Shown here: positions 1 to 8,701 of the stretch, piece by piece
Numbering within the stretch: position 1 is the first letter of the stretch
How the letters are laid out: each line of letters opens with the position of its first letter
NCBI GenBank assembly: GCA_003367665.1
Contig: QKXI01000014.1
Coordinates: 145,228-209,227 of the forward strand
Source of the DNA: Leifsonia sp. ku-ls
GTDB taxonomy: Bacteria > Actinomycetota > Actinomycetes > Actinomycetales > Microbacteriaceae
Reading direction: 5' to 3'
Length of the DNA stretch: 64,000 nt
Translations under genes and position numbers: made by a program
The notes under the pieces: model-generated
Seen by the model: the letters and a program-made list of their open reading frames with translations, nothing else
Databases searched by the model: none
What the model was told of the DNA's origin: nothing

Positions 1-51
1 CTGGCGGCCGCCCAGCTGGCCTACTCGCGCAAGAGGAGAGTGGAATGGTAG
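1..51 (+). CDS. 3' end of an upstream gene, probably the partner sugar ABC permease (partial)
   Basis: Frame 1 is open from the window edge and reads LAAAQLAYSRKRRVEW before a TAG at 49-51. The stop overlaps the ATG of the next gene at 45, the coupling usual between the two permease genes of a carbohydrate ABC importer. A hydrophobic tail followed by a basic cytoplasmic end fits the C-terminus of a MalF-type permease, but only 16 residues are visible, so the identity rests on context. Confidence 0.6.
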   Translation: MAAAQLAYSRKRRVEW

Positions 52-881
52 CCCTCGCCCGTCTCGGCCGCGGCGTCCGCGTCGCCCTGGTCTGGGCGCT
101 GCTCGTCGCCCTGGCGGTCGTGGTCCTGTACCCGCTGCTGTGGATGGTGACCAACGCCCTCAAGACCAACGCCGAGCTGTTCGGCAACCCGTTCGCCCTG
201 CCGACGCAGTGGCTCTGGCAGAACTTCGCGAAGGCGTGGACGCAGGGCGTCGGCGACTTCGTCTTCACCAGCGTCTCGCTGACCGTGCTCGCCACGCTCA
301 TCACGGAGCTGATCAGCGCCTGGGCGGCGTACGGGCTCACCCGGGTGAACATCCCGCTGAACCGCACCTTCACCGTGATCGTGCTCGCCGGCCTGATGCT
401 GGCGCCGACCGTCGCGCTCATCCCGCTGGTGAAGCTGTTCCAGGCGTGGGGGCTGTACGACACGTTCCTCGGGCTGCTGATCCTGTACACGGCGTTCCGC
501 ATCCCGTTCACCGTGTTCCTCATGCGCGCCTACATGCTCGACCTGCCTCGGGAGGTGGACGAGGCCGCCTCGATCGACGGCGCCTCCCGGGCGGCCACGT
601 TCTGGCGGATCATCCTCCCGATGAGCATGCCGATCGTGGCGACGACGATCGTGCTCAACGTGCTGCAGAACTGGAACGAGTACCTGTTCGCGATGATCTT
701 CACCAGCGGGACGGGCGTGGAGACGCTGCCGGTCGGGCTCGCCGACATGATGTCGAAGAACGGCACGCAGTACCCGGTGGTGTTCGCCGGGATGGTGATG
801 GCCGCCCTTCCGATGGTGATCCTGTTCTTCGTCTGCCAGCGCTACTTCGTGCGCGGTCTCGCCGGCGGCGTGGGCAAGTAG
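45..881 (+). CDS. Carbohydrate ABC transporter permease, MalG type
   Basis: This is a 278-residue inner-membrane permease with about six membrane segments; the first covers roughly residues 12-36. The EAA loop that docks the ATPase starts at Glu173 (EAASIDGA) and is followed by WRIILPMSMP. The C-terminal end RYFVRGLAGGVGK is typical of MalG-family sugar permeases. The start overlaps the preceding stop, so the gene is the distal part of an importer operon whose binding protein and first permease lie off the left edge. The substrate cannot be told from this gene. The family call is firm. Confidence 0.93.
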   Translation: MVALARLGRGVRVALVWALLVALAVVVLYPLLWMVTNALKTNAELFGNPFALPTQWLWQNFAKAWTQGVGDFVFTSVSLTVLATLITELISAWAAYGLTRVNIPLNRTFTVIVLAGLMLAPTVALIPLVKLFQAWGLYDTFLGLLILYTAFRIPFTVFLMRAYMLDLPREVDEAASIDGASRAATFWRIILPMSMPIVATTIVLNVLQNWNEYLFAMIFTSGTGVETLPVGLADMMSKNGTQYPVVFAGMVMAALPMVILFFVCQRYFVRGLAGGVGK

Positions 882-886
882 CCGGG

Positions 887-2041
887 GTGCGGACGTACCT
901 GGAGCTCGTCCGCGTCCCCGGCGTGCTGCGGGTCACGGTCTCGCAGCTGGTGGCGCGCTTCCCGCTCGGGATGCTGTCGCTCGCCGTGCTGCTCCACGTG
1001 CGGCAGGCGAGCGGGTCGTACGCGCTGGCCGGCCTCGTGGTGGGCTGCGTGAGCGTGGGAGAAGCCGTCGCGATGCCGCTCGTGAGCCGCTCTGTCGGCG
1101 TGCTCGGCATCCGTCCCCCGATGCTGGTCGCGGCGACGTTGAACGCGGCGGGGATGCTGCTGCTCGCGTTCGGCCCGGCGCATCCCGTGCTCCTGGTGCT
1201 GCTGGGTGTCATAATCGGCGTGTCCGTCCCTCCCCTCATGCCGGTGGTGCGAGCGCTGTACCCGCGTCTGGTGCCCCGGCGGGCGGTGCCGGCCCTGTTC
1301 GCGCTCGACACCTCCGCGCAGGAGCTGATCTGGATCACGGGGCCGGTCGTCGCGACGCTGCTCAGCGGCGCCGTTTCCACACGCGCGCCGCTCGTGGTGG
1401 CCGCGGTGGTGACGCTGGGCGGCACGGCGTGGTTCCTGCTGACTCCGCACATCGCCGGGGTGCGGCTGCCGCGCAACGAGTCGCGGGCCGGCGCGGTGCT
1501 GCTCGCTCGGCCGGTGCGGCTGGCGGCCGCCGCGAGCTTCGCGCTGATCGCGTCGTTCGGCGCGCTCGAGCTGGCGTTGATCGCGCGCTTTCAGGGCGAC
1601 GGCGTGCTCGCCGGTGTGGCGATCGCGGTGTCGAGCTTCGGCTCGCTCCTCGGCGGTGTCGCGTTCGGGCATCGCCGGATCGGCCCGCGCGGGCTGGCCG
1701 CGATCCTCAGCGGGGTGGCCGTGGCGACGGCGGCCGCGGGCGTGGTGCCCGGCATCCCGCTGCTCTACGGGGTGCTGTTCCTGTCCGGCCTCGGCTTCGC
1801 TCCGTCGCTCGCCGCACTGTACGCGATGGTGTCGGAGGCGCTGCCGGAGCAGGAGACACCGGAGGCCTTCGGCTGGCTGAACACTGCCGGCCTGATCGGC
1901 GGCGCCACCGGGACCGCCGTCGCGGGCGTGCTGGGCGACGTGCTCGGCGCCTCCGGCCCCTTCGTGGCGGCCGTCGCGGCGTCCGTCCTTGCCGCGCTCC
2001 TCCCTCTTGCCCCGGGGCTCCGCCCGCGCCCCGCATCCTGA
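887..2041 (+). CDS. MFS transporter, probable exporter
   Basis: A GTG start 5 nt after the preceding stop gives 384 residues beginning VRTYLELVRVPGVLRV. The protein is hydrophobic throughout with about 12 predicted membrane helices, arranged as two halves separated near residue 190 by the basic stretch PHIAGVRLPRN. The N-terminal half shows the pattern of small MFS exporters (FPLGMLSLAVLLHV, then GPAHPVLLVLLGVIIG). No substrate motif is visible. The tight spacing suggests cotranscription with the sugar permease, although a role in that pathway is not implied. The start is chosen because the longer upstream reading frame lies inside the permease gene. Confidence 0.85.
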   Translation: MRTYLELVRVPGVLRVTVSQLVARFPLGMLSLAVLLHVRQASGSYALAGLVVGCVSVGEAVAMPLVSRSVGVLGIRPPMLVAATLNAAGMLLLAFGPAHPVLLVLLGVIIGVSVPPLMPVVRALYPRLVPRRAVPALFALDTSAQELIWITGPVVATLLSGAVSTRAPLVVAAVVTLGGTAWFLLTPHIAGVRLPRNESRAGAVLLARPVRLAAAASFALIASFGALELALIARFQGDGVLAGVAIAVSSFGSLLGGVAFGHRRIGPRGLAAILSGVAVATAAAGVVPGIPLLYGVLFLSGLGFAPSLAALYAMVSEALPEQETPEAFGWLNTAGLIGGATGTAVAGVLGDVLGASGPFVAAVAASVLAALLPLAPGLRPRPAS

Positions 2042-2158
2042 TGCCCGCGTGGGCATGACGCTGGTGCCCATTCACCGCTCGGAGCGGGGAGCTGTCAACG
2101 GCTGGGGCGAAGCGGATGGGCGCGTACGTCTGGTGGCATCAACCAGAGAGGGGACACC
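2042..2158. other. Intergenic region upstream of the manganese catalase
   Basis: These 117 bp separate the MFS gene from the catalase gene. The only clear signal is the ribosome binding site GAGAGGGG about 8 nt before the ATG. No hairpin with a T-run and no convincing -10/-35 pair was found. Confidence 0.4.
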
Positions 2159-3040
2159 ATGTTCTTCCATCGTCAGGAGATGCAGCACACCGCGAAGCCG
2201 GACAAGCCCGACGCGGTGTACGCGCGCAAGCTGCAGGAGGTGCTCGGGGGCCAGTACGGCGAGATCACCGTCGCGATGCAGTACGGCTTCCAGGCCTGGA
2301 ACGTGCACATCCCGGGCAAGTACCGGGACCTGTTGTTCGGGATCGGAGCCGAGGAGTTCGGGCACGTCGAGATGCTCGCCGTGATGATCGCGCAGCTGCT
2401 CGAGAAGTCGCCGCTCGGGATCACGGAGGATGCGGTTCAGGACGACCCGGTCGTCGCCGCGGTCGTCGGCGGCACCGACGTGCAGCACGCGATCGTCGCG
2501 GGTGCCGGGGCGCGTCCGGTCGACTCCAACGGCAACCCGTGGCAGGGCAGCTACATCACCTCGAGCGGCAACCTGCTCGCCGACTTCACCGCGAACGCGA
2601 ACGCCGAGATGCAGGGCCGGCTCCAGGTCGCCCGGCTCTACCACATGACCGACGACGCGGGCGTCCGCGATCTGCTGTCGTTCCTGCTCGCGCGCGACAC
2701 GATGCACCAGAACCAGTGGATCGCGGCCGCGGCCGAGCTGCGCGAGGAGGGTGCGGAGGACCTCCCGGTGCCGAGCAACTTCCCGCTCGCCAAGGAGGAC
2801 CGGGACGTCGCGTACCAGTACATCAACTTCTCGGACGGCCCCGCGGCGGCCGAGGGACGCTGGGCGAGCGGCCCAACGCCGGACGGCAAGGGGGAGTTCA
2901 CCTACCTCGACGGCCCGCAGGCGACGGTCCCCATGCCGCCGCCCACGCACCCCGACGCCCGGTTCTACGGCACCACGGAGCTGCCGAACACCGTCGAGAA
3001 GGTCGCCGGCGCGGTGCAGGACAAGCTCAACAAGGAGTAG
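2159..3040 (+). CDS. Manganese catalase (non-haem catalase)
   Basis: This cytoplasmic enzyme of 293 residues should convert hydrogen peroxide to water and oxygen at a di-manganese site. The four-helix-bundle ligand motifs are present: GEITVAMQYGFQAWN near residues 35-50, the helix EEFGHVEMLAVMIAQLLEK near 64-82, and the second half NANAEMQGRLQVARLYHMTDD followed by RDTMHQNQWI, which supply the Glu and His ligands. The length matches short Mn-catalases. A strong GAGAGGGG ribosome site supports the ATG. No regulator lies next to it. The family is certain; physiological use in peroxide stress or desiccation is inferred. Confidence 0.95.
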   Translation: MFFHRQEMQHTAKPDKPDAVYARKLQEVLGGQYGEITVAMQYGFQAWNVHIPGKYRDLLFGIGAEEFGHVEMLAVMIAQLLEKSPLGITEDAVQDDPVVAAVVGGTDVQHAIVAGAGARPVDSNGNPWQGSYITSSGNLLADFTANANAEMQGRLQVARLYHMTDDAGVRDLLSFLLARDTMHQNQWIAAAAELREEGAEDLPVPSNFPLAKEDRDVAYQYINFSDGPAAAEGRWASGPTPDGKGEFTYLDGPQATVPMPPPTHPDARFYGTTELPNTVEKVAGAVQDKLNKE

Positions 3041-3071
3041 CCGGCACGCCGCTCCGCCGTCGGAGGCCGCG

Positions 3072-4040
3072 CTACGCTTCGGCGCGGCCTCCGGCGGGCG
3101 CCTTCGTCCTGCCGCGCGCCATGGCCCAGCGCACGGCCGTGACGGCCGCGGCGATCAGCAGCGCGAGGACGGTCGGCGCGACGCCGACGACGAGGGCCTG
3201 CGGGAAGATCCGGACCGCGGCGTCCGCCATCTCCCGGAGGTCGCCGTCGAGCACTCGCATGCCCAGCGCGTACGAGGAGGCCGTGAGCACCGCGGGCGTG
3301 ACGAGCAGCACCAGCAGCCCGATGGCCCAGACGCCGAGCCGCCGCAACGGAACGACGCCGCACCAGCCGAGCGCGGCGCCGACGATCACGGCGGGCAGCC
3401 AGCGGGAGAGCTCGCCGACGACCAGCGGTGGTCCGGCCGGCCCCATGACGAAGAGGACGGTGACCAGCAGCCAGGTCGCGACCGGGACGCCGGCGAGGGC
3501 CAGTCCGAGCGCCGCCGGCGCGACCGGGCGACGCGAGATCAGCCAGAACAGCGCCTGAGCCAGAGCGATCGACACGATGGTCCCGCCGAGCATCCCACCG
3601 AAGTAAAGCCGCGCCCGCGGGTCGGCGTCGTGCGCCGCGATGCCGAGCCCGTCGGCCACGACCGCGAAGGCCTGGATGGTGGCGAGCCCCTGCACGGCCA
3701 GGATGCCCACCGCCGTCGCCCAGTCCGTCGTGGGGAACCGTCGTCGGAGCAGTCGCGCGGCCAGCCCGGCGAGGACGCCGCCGACGAGCAGCAGCACCAG
3801 GATGCGGGTCGAGTCGTACTGGCTGACCGGCAGGAGGGCGACCGGCATGGCGTCCGGCAGCGTCTCGCGCCGCCACAGGTTCTGCAGCGGAAGCCGGGCG
3901 CCTGTCGCGAGCCAGGGCGCGATCCCGACCAGCGCGGACAGGGCGCCGAGCGCCAGACCTCCTCCGATCGTCGCGGCCCGTCTCGGCTGCGGCGGCTCGA
4001 CCCGACTCGTCGGCGTCGTCTCAGTGGCGCGTTCGTCCAC
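3072..4040 (-). CDS. Conserved hypothetical membrane protein
   Basis: This gene encodes 322 residues. The GTG start at 4040 is preferred over longer forms because AGGGGGGAC lies just upstream and the translated product then begins VDERATETTPTSR, a short polar tail before the first membrane helix. About eight hydrophobic segments follow (for example GGLALGALSALVG, VLLLVGGVLAGLAARLL and WAIGLLVLLVTPAVL), ending in the basic tail RGRTKAPAGGRAEA. I do not recognise a named family or any catalytic motif. It is convergent with the catalase and transcribed in the same direction as the decarboxylase upstream, separated from it by about 70 bp. Confidence 0.75.
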   Translation of the reverse strand: MDERATETTPTSRVEPPQPRRAATIGGGLALGALSALVGIAPWLATGARLPLQNLWRRETLPDAMPVALLPVSQYDSTRILVLLLVGGVLAGLAARLLRRRFPTTDWATAVGILAVQGLATIQAFAVVADGLGIAAHDADPRARLYFGGMLGGTIVSIALAQALFWLISRRPVAPAALGLALAGVPVATWLLVTVLFVMGPAGPPLVVGELSRWLPAVIVGAALGWCGVVPLRRLGVWAIGLLVLLVTPAVLTASSYALGMRVLDGDLREMADAAVRIFPQALVVGVAPTVLALLIAAAVTAVRWAMARGRTKAPAGGRAEA

Positions 4041-4110
4041 AGTCCCCCCTCTGTGCTTCCCGGTCGACCCTACCGTCCACGACGGGGTCGGCCTCAGCGA
4101 GGGGGAGCCG

Positions 4111-5589
4111 TCACTCCTCGTGCGGCAGCTCCCGAGCCACCCGGAGCGTCTGGAGGCTCGCGTCCGCCACATCGGGGATCACCATCCCGGCCGCAAGCCC
4201 GGTGCGCAGGTACTCGACCACGGCCGCGTTGATCGTCGCGCCGGGCAGGAGGGCCGGGATGCCAGGCGGGTACGGCGTCACCTGCTCGGCGGCGACCCGT
4301 CCGACCGCCTCGGCCGCCGGTACGGTCTCGACGGGCCCGAAGAACGCGTCGCGCGGCAGCGCGGCCATCACCGGCTCGAGATCCTTAGCCGTCGGGAGCG
4401 CGACCTTCGGCGGCTCCGGCATCCCCTTCGCGGCGTCCGGCAGCTGCTCCAGCGCGGCCAGCAGGCGGCCGGCGCTCTCGTCGTCGTCGGCGATCGACAT
4501 CGTCGCCTCGACCCTCCGGTGATCGTTGATCCCGACGTCGATGCGGTGCTCCGCCCGCAGCCAGTCGGCGACCTGGTAGCCGGAGACGCCCAGTTCGCTG
4601 ACGTCGACGAGCACGTGCATCGGGTCGTAGTCGTGCGACGCCTCCTCCGACAGCAGCTCGTCGCGCAGCACGTGCAGGCCCGGGATGCGCTCGATGGCCT
4701 CGCGCGTGCGCTCGGTCAGCGCCAGGGCGTCGCCGATGAGCTGCGTGCCGTGCTGCACCATCTGCCGGCGCCAGCCGTCGATCGCGGCGTACAGCAGCAC
4801 GTTGGAGCTCGTCGTCGCCAGGACGTCGGCGCACTGCGCGAGCCGCACCGGGTCCACGAGGGAGCCCTGCAGGTGGTAGACCGACCCCTGCTCGAACCCG
4901 ATGCCCATCTTGTGGACGCTGACCACGCAGACGTCGGCGCCCGCATCCATCGCCCAGGTGGGCAGGTCGTTGTGGAAGGGCAGGTGCGCACCCCAGGCCT
5001 CGTCGACGATCACCGGCTTGCCGTGCGAGTGGCAGACGTCGACGATGGCCTGCAGGTCGGCGCAGGTGCCGTACGGCGTCGGGCTGGTGACCACGGCGGC
5101 GGAGGCGTCGGGGTACCGCTGCCACAACCGCTCGTACTCCTCGGGCCCCGGCGGGTGGGCGATGTGCTGGTCCTCGTCATACCGTGGCGAGGCCCAGCGC
5201 GGCTGGAGGCCCGACAGCACCAGGCCGGCGACGGTGGACTTGTGCGCGTCCCGGCCGATGATGAGCTCGCCCTCGCCCCGGGTCACGGCCAGGATCGCGG
5301 CCTTGACGGAGAGCGAGCTGCCGCACGTGGAGAAGAACGCCCGGTCGGCGCCGACCGCGTCGGCCATGAGCTCCTCGGCGGTCGACAGGTAGCCGTTGGA
5401 GGACTTCCGGTCGTCGAGGCCGGCCGTGGCCAGCACGTCCTCCCGCAGCGCTCCGCCGAGCACGGCGGCGACGCGTTCGTCGACGCCGCGGCCGCGGCCC
5501 TGGCGGTGGCCCGGCGGGGTGAAGCCGTAGCGGTCGAGGCGGTGGTAGTCGGCGAGGGCGTCCAGCACGGGCGCTTGCGTATGATCCAT
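4111..5589 (-). CDS. Orn/Lys/Arg decarboxylase family PLP enzyme
   Basis: This 492-residue fold-type I PLP enzyme probably decarboxylates a basic amino acid to a polyamine precursor. Visible marks are GFTPPGHRQG near residue 22, the cofactor stretch FFSTCGSSLSVKAAILA, the Asp of VIVDEAWGAHLPF and the Schiff-base lysine Lys227 in VSVHKMGIG. The C-terminal region carries the family's small domain (PPGIPALLPGATIN). It is shorter than the inducible enterobacterial enzymes because the N-terminal wing domain is missing, as in Gram-positive SpeA-type proteins. An AraC gene lies just upstream on the same strand. Lys, Arg and Orn specificities cannot be separated by eye. Confidence 0.9.
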   Translation of the reverse strand: MDHTQAPVLDALADYHRLDRYGFTPPGHRQGRGRGVDERVAAVLGGALREDVLATAGLDDRKSSNGYLSTAEELMADAVGADRAFFSTCGSSLSVKAAILAVTRGEGELIIGRDAHKSTVAGLVLSGLQPRWASPRYDEDQHIAHPPGPEEYERLWQRYPDASAAVVTSPTPYGTCADLQAIVDVCHSHGKPVIVDEAWGAHLPFHNDLPTWAMDAGADVCVVSVHKMGIGFEQGSVYHLQGSLVDPVRLAQCADVLATTSSNVLLYAAIDGWRRQMVQHGTQLIGDALALTERTREAIERIPGLHVLRDELLSEEASHDYDPMHVLVDVSELGVSGYQVADWLRAEHRIDVGINDHRRVEATMSIADDDESAGRLLAALEQLPDAAKGMPEPPKVALPTAKDLEPVMAALPRDAFFGPVETVPAAEAVGRVAAEQVTPYPPGIPALLPGATINAAVVEYLRTGLAAGMVIPDVADASLQTLRVARELPHEE

Positions 5590-5632
5590 GCTCCACTCGG
5601 TACACCGTTCCGCGTGGATGGTGCAGGCCTTG

Positions 5633-6577
5633 TCAGCGCCCGAGCGTCGGTCCCGGCGCCTCGCCGTACGCGTCGTGGTAGCGGCGGGAGAAGCGCTCGA
5701 CGTCCGGGAATCCCCAGCGTGCCGCCAGCTCCGCGAGGTCGGTACCGGGGCCGGAGCCGGAGGCGGCCAGGTCGGCGTGGGCGGCCGACAGCCGCACACG
5801 CTGCAGGTAGCCGCGAGCGCTCATGGACGTGTGCGTGCGGAACGCGGCCTCCAGCTGTGCGAGCGTGGCTCCTGCCGCTTCGGCGACGTCGAGCACCGTG
5901 ATGGGGAGGGAAGCGTGGTCCTCGATGAACCGCACCCCTCGGCGGTACCGGGAGAGCTGACCGGCCGGCGTGACGTCCCTCTCGCGGGGATCGGTGCTCA
6001 GCGGGAAGCACTTCAGCGCGGCGAGCGCCAGGGTGTGGAACAGGCTGGCGCGCACGAGCGGATGGCGGAAGGTGCCGGCGTCCATGTACTCGGCGGCGAC
6101 GGTCGCCGCGGTGAGCATGTACTCGGAGTGCAGCGGTCCGAGCGTGCTCGGGGAGTCGAAGACGACGTCCAGGTGCTCGTCGCCGAAGGTGATGCGCGCG
6201 ACATCCCGCAGGGTGGTCGGCGAGAGGTAGATGTTGACGATGTCGGTCTGCTGCGCCGTGCACATGAAGTCGTGGCCCGGCCGGATGAGGAAGGGCGCGC
6301 GCGTCGCGGTTCCGCGGACTCCGTCGATCTCCCAGTCGTAGCTGCCGCCGGTGACATTGACGATGCACAGGTCCTCGAACTCCCCCGAGGTCTCCCATTC
6401 GCCGCCGATGCTGTACCGGGCGACCGAGAACGAGGGGTCGACGATCTGATCGACGTCGAAGGAGAATCCCGCGTCCGGCTCCGACGCGAACGCGAAACGG
6501 CCGCCGGACGCCGCGAGGAGCGCATCCGCCTCCGCCGGGTCGGAGGTCCTGCTCCGCAGCCGGGTCAGTTCGGGCAT
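5633..6577 (-). CDS. AraC family transcriptional regulator
   Basis: This gene encodes 314 residues. The N-terminal 200 form an AraC_binding_2-like sensor domain (SFSVARYSIGGEWETSG, then APFLIRPGHDF). The C-terminal 100 residues hold the double helix-turn-helix: ITVLDVAEAAGATLAQLEAAF and the closing AraC signature WGFPDVERFSRRYHDAYGEAPG. It sits 43 bp upstream of the decarboxylase gene on the same strand, so it may control that gene or be cotranscribed with it; the 43 bp gap contains no obvious separate promoter. The ligand is unknown. Confidence 0.9.
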   Translation of the reverse strand: MPELTRLRSRTSDPAEADALLAASGGRFAFASEPDAGFSFDVDQIVDPSFSVARYSIGGEWETSGEFEDLCIVNVTGGSYDWEIDGVRGTATRAPFLIRPGHDFMCTAQQTDIVNIYLSPTTLRDVARITFGDEHLDVVFDSPSTLGPLHSEYMLTAATVAAEYMDAGTFRHPLVRASLFHTLALAALKCFPLSTDPRERDVTPAGQLSRYRRGVRFIEDHASLPITVLDVAEAAGATLAQLEAAFRTHTSMSARGYLQRVRLSAAHADLAASGSGPGTDLAELAARWGFPDVERFSRRYHDAYGEAPGPTLGR

Positions 6578-6619
6578 GCGGCAAACGTACTCCCGTCCTC
6601 GACCGGCCGGGAGGGCCGC

Positions 6620-6793
6620 TCATTCGGTGTGGCCGAGCACCCCCACCGGGATGCCGAAGGAGAGCGCGATGCAGACGATTCCGCCGAAGAAGACGACGCC
6701 CTCCCACGCCGGCAGCGTCGGCGCGAGCCCCAGCAGGAACAACCCCACCAGGAACAGGATGAAGCACCCGATGAATGCGAGAACGTCGCCCAT
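6620..6793 (-). CDS. Small two-helix membrane protein
   Basis: An ATG at 6793 opens a 57-residue reading frame, MGDVLAFIGCFILFLVGLFL onward, with two hydrophobic helices (residues 4-25 and 33-53) separated by APTLPAWEG. It starts 2 nt after the stop of the ChaB-like gene, which indicates translational coupling. High hydrophobicity and tight spacing make it a credible gene. No function is assigned. Confidence 0.7.
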   Translation of the reverse strand: MGDVLAFIGCFILFLVGLFLLGLAPTLPAWEGVVFFGGIVCIALSFGIPVGVLGHTE

Positions 6794-6795
6794 GG

Positions 6796-7197
6796 TCAGC
6801 CCTTCTTCCGGGATGCGGCGGTCTCCCGCCGGTTGGCCTTCTTGATCTCGTCCACCAGCTCGTCCTTTGTCATCCGCGTGCGGCCGGAGATGTCGAGCCG
6901 CTTGGCGACGTCGAGCAGATGCGACTTGGAGGCGTTCGCGTCGACGCCCTCCTCGGTGGGCGCCTTCGTGTCGCGGCCGCCCTCCGCCTTGCGATCGGAG
7001 GGGCCGTTCTCCGCCTTGCGCTCCCAGTGGTCGCCGACCTTCTCGTACTCGTGCTTGAGAGCGGCGAACGCCGTGCGGTGCGCGCGCTCACCCTCCCCGT
7101 ACTCCTTCACGGCGGAGTCGTGCGCCTTCGACCAGAGGGCCTGGGCGTGCTTCTCCGAGCGTTCGAGGGTGGAGGGCAGCTCCTCGGATGCCGGCAT
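6796..7197 (-). CDS. ChaB-like protein with C-terminal Rho-N (SAP-like) domain
   Basis: This gene encodes 133 hydrophilic residues. The N-terminal part SEELPSTLERSEKHAQALWS resembles ChaB, a small protein linked to cation transport in enterobacteria. Residues about 88-125 (SKSHLLDVAKRLDISGRTRM, then KDELVDEIKKANRR) form the helix-extended-helix of the Rho termination factor N-terminal domain, which binds nucleic acid. The ending ASRKKG is basic. This two-domain form is common in actinobacteria, where its role is unclear. It is cotranscribed with the small membrane protein downstream. No RNA-binding role has been tested here. Confidence 0.85.
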   Translation of the reverse strand: MPASEELPSTLERSEKHAQALWSKAHDSAVKEYGEGERAHRTAFAALKHEYEKVGDHWERKAENGPSDRKAEGGRDTKAPTEEGVDANASKSHLLDVAKRLDISGRTRMTKDELVDEIKKANRRETAASRKKG

Positions 7198-7359
7198 GAT
7201 CCTGTCGTACTCCTTCCGGGTCGGGTGGGGCTAGTGGGCGAGGGGTGCTTACCCGTCCACAGCTACCCCGGTCGCGTGAGTTTTCAACCGGTTGCCGGGG
7301 GCGGGGCCTGCGCGCGTACCGTCGCGGCAGTCTGGAACCGACCGGGAGGAGACGAGATC

Positions 7360-8568
7360 GTGAAGGCAATTGTGTGGCACGGCGTCGGCGACATCAGGCT
7401 CGACGACGTGCCCGACCCCACCATCCAGCAGCCGACGGACGCCGTCGTGCGCATCACGACGAGCGCGATCTGCGGCACCGACCTGCACATGGTGCGCGGC
7501 ACCATGGCGGGCATGAGGCCGGGCACCGTCCTCGGACACGAGGCGATCGGCGTGGTCGAGGAGGTGGGGGACGCCGTGCGCGGCTTCTCGCCAGGCGACC
7601 GCGTCATCGTGTGCTCCACCATCTCGTGCGGGGTCTGCCCGCAGTGCCGCGCAGGCAACACCGCCCAGTGCGACGTCGCGAACCCGAACGGCCCGGCGGC
7701 GGGCACGTCGTTCTTCGGCGGCCCCGAGACGACCGGGCCGGTGAACGGGCTGCAGGCCGAGTACGCCCGGGTCCCCTGGGCGCAGCACACGCTCATCCCG
7801 CTGCCGGAGGCGGTGAGCGACGAGCAGGCCATCCTGCTCTCCGACATCTTCCCGACCGCCTGGTTCGGGTCCGAGCTGGCCGGGGTGAGGAAGGGCGACA
7901 CGGTCGCCGTCTTCGGGGCGGGCATCGTCGGCCAGTTGGCGATCGCGTCGGCGTACCGTCAGGGAGCCGGGCGCGTCTTCGTCGTCGACGGCATCGAGAC
8001 CCGGCTCGCGCAGGCGCTCGAGCAGAACGCCGAGGTGATCGACTTCAACCGGGAGGCGCCGGTCGACGCCATCCTGGAGCTCACCCGCGGTGCCGGCGTC
8101 GACGCGGTGATCGACGCGGTCGGCGTCGATGCGCAGCGCCCGAAGACCGGTCCGGCCGCGCAGCAGATCGAGGAGCAGGTGCCCGAGTTCGAGGAGGCCC
8201 AGCAGCAGGTCGCGCCGGAGACGAACCAGCAGGGCGACAGCTGGGTGCCGGGCGACGCTCCGACCCTGGTCTCGCAGTGGGCGGTGGAGTCGGTCGCGAA
8301 GGCCGGCCGCATCGGCATCATCGGGGTCTACTCGCCGCAGCTGACCCACTACCCGATCGGCGCCGCGATGAACAAGAACCTCACCGTCCGCATGGGCAAC
8401 TGCAACCACCGCGCGGTCACACCGCCCCTGATCGACCTGGTCGCCGCGGGCCTCTTCGATCCCACCCGCTTCCTCACCCAGGAGGTCGCCCCGGAGGACG
8501 CCCTCACCGCCTACCGCAGCTTCGACCGCCGCGAGGAGGGCTGGCTGAAAACCGTGCTCGTCCCCTGA
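7360..8568 (+). CDS. Zinc-dependent dehydrogenase, formaldehyde dehydrogenase-like
   Basis: The GTG start at 7360 follows GGGAGGAG and gives 402 residues of a medium-chain dehydrogenase. Catalytic zinc ligands are in AICGTDLHMVRG and VLGHEAIGVVEEVG; the four structural-zinc cysteines are in CSTISCGVCPQCRAGNTAQC. The NAD-binding glycine motif is VAVFGAGIVGQLA. An extra segment near residues 255-310, rich in Gln and Glu (QQIEEQVPEFEEAQQQ), resembles the insertion found in glutathione-independent formaldehyde dehydrogenases. A TACCGT -10 box lies at 7317-7322. Probable role: detoxification of formaldehyde or other short aldehydes; substrate uncertain. Confidence 0.9.
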   Translation: MKAIVWHGVGDIRLDDVPDPTIQQPTDAVVRITTSAICGTDLHMVRGTMAGMRPGTVLGHEAIGVVEEVGDAVRGFSPGDRVIVCSTISCGVCPQCRAGNTAQCDVANPNGPAAGTSFFGGPETTGPVNGLQAEYARVPWAQHTLIPLPEAVSDEQAILLSDIFPTAWFGSELAGVRKGDTVAVFGAGIVGQLAIASAYRQGAGRVFVVDGIETRLAQALEQNAEVIDFNREAPVDAILELTRGAGVDAVIDAVGVDAQRPKTGPAAQQIEEQVPEFEEAQQQVAPETNQQGDSWVPGDAPTLVSQWAVESVAKAGRIGIIGVYSPQLTHYPIGAAMNKNLTVRMGNCNHRAVTPPLIDLVAAGLFDPTRFLTQEVAPEDALTAYRSFDRREEGWLKTVLVP

Positions 8569-8587
8569 CGCGTCGTCCCCTGACCAG

Positions 8588-8626
8588 CGTCGGAGATTCG
8601 ACATGCGGCCCGCCGAATCTCCGACG
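8588..8626. terminator. Perfect hairpin after the zinc dehydrogenase gene
   Basis: Two perfectly complementary 13-nt arms (8588-8600 and 8614-8626, left arm CGTCGGAGATTCG) surround a 13-nt loop 19 bp after the dehydrogenase stop. There is no T-run, as is usual in high-G+C genomes, so termination is inferred from position and stem strength. Confidence 0.6.
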
Positions 8627-8689
8627 ATCGGCAGTTCGGAGGGACGAGTGAGGCGTGCTCACCCTCCCTGGCCTGCCGACCGGCGCGGG

Positions 8690-8695
8690 TAGCGT
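8690..8695 (+). promoter_or_regulatory. Leaderless -10 box (TAGCGT) for the alpha/beta hydrolase
   Basis: TAGCGT fits the actinobacterial TANNNT -10 consensus and ends 6 nt before the GTG at 8702, so transcription should begin at or next to the start codon. GGAGGG lies directly against the GTG and is too close to act as a normal ribosome site. Confidence 0.55.
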
Positions 8696-8701
8696 GGAGG
8701 G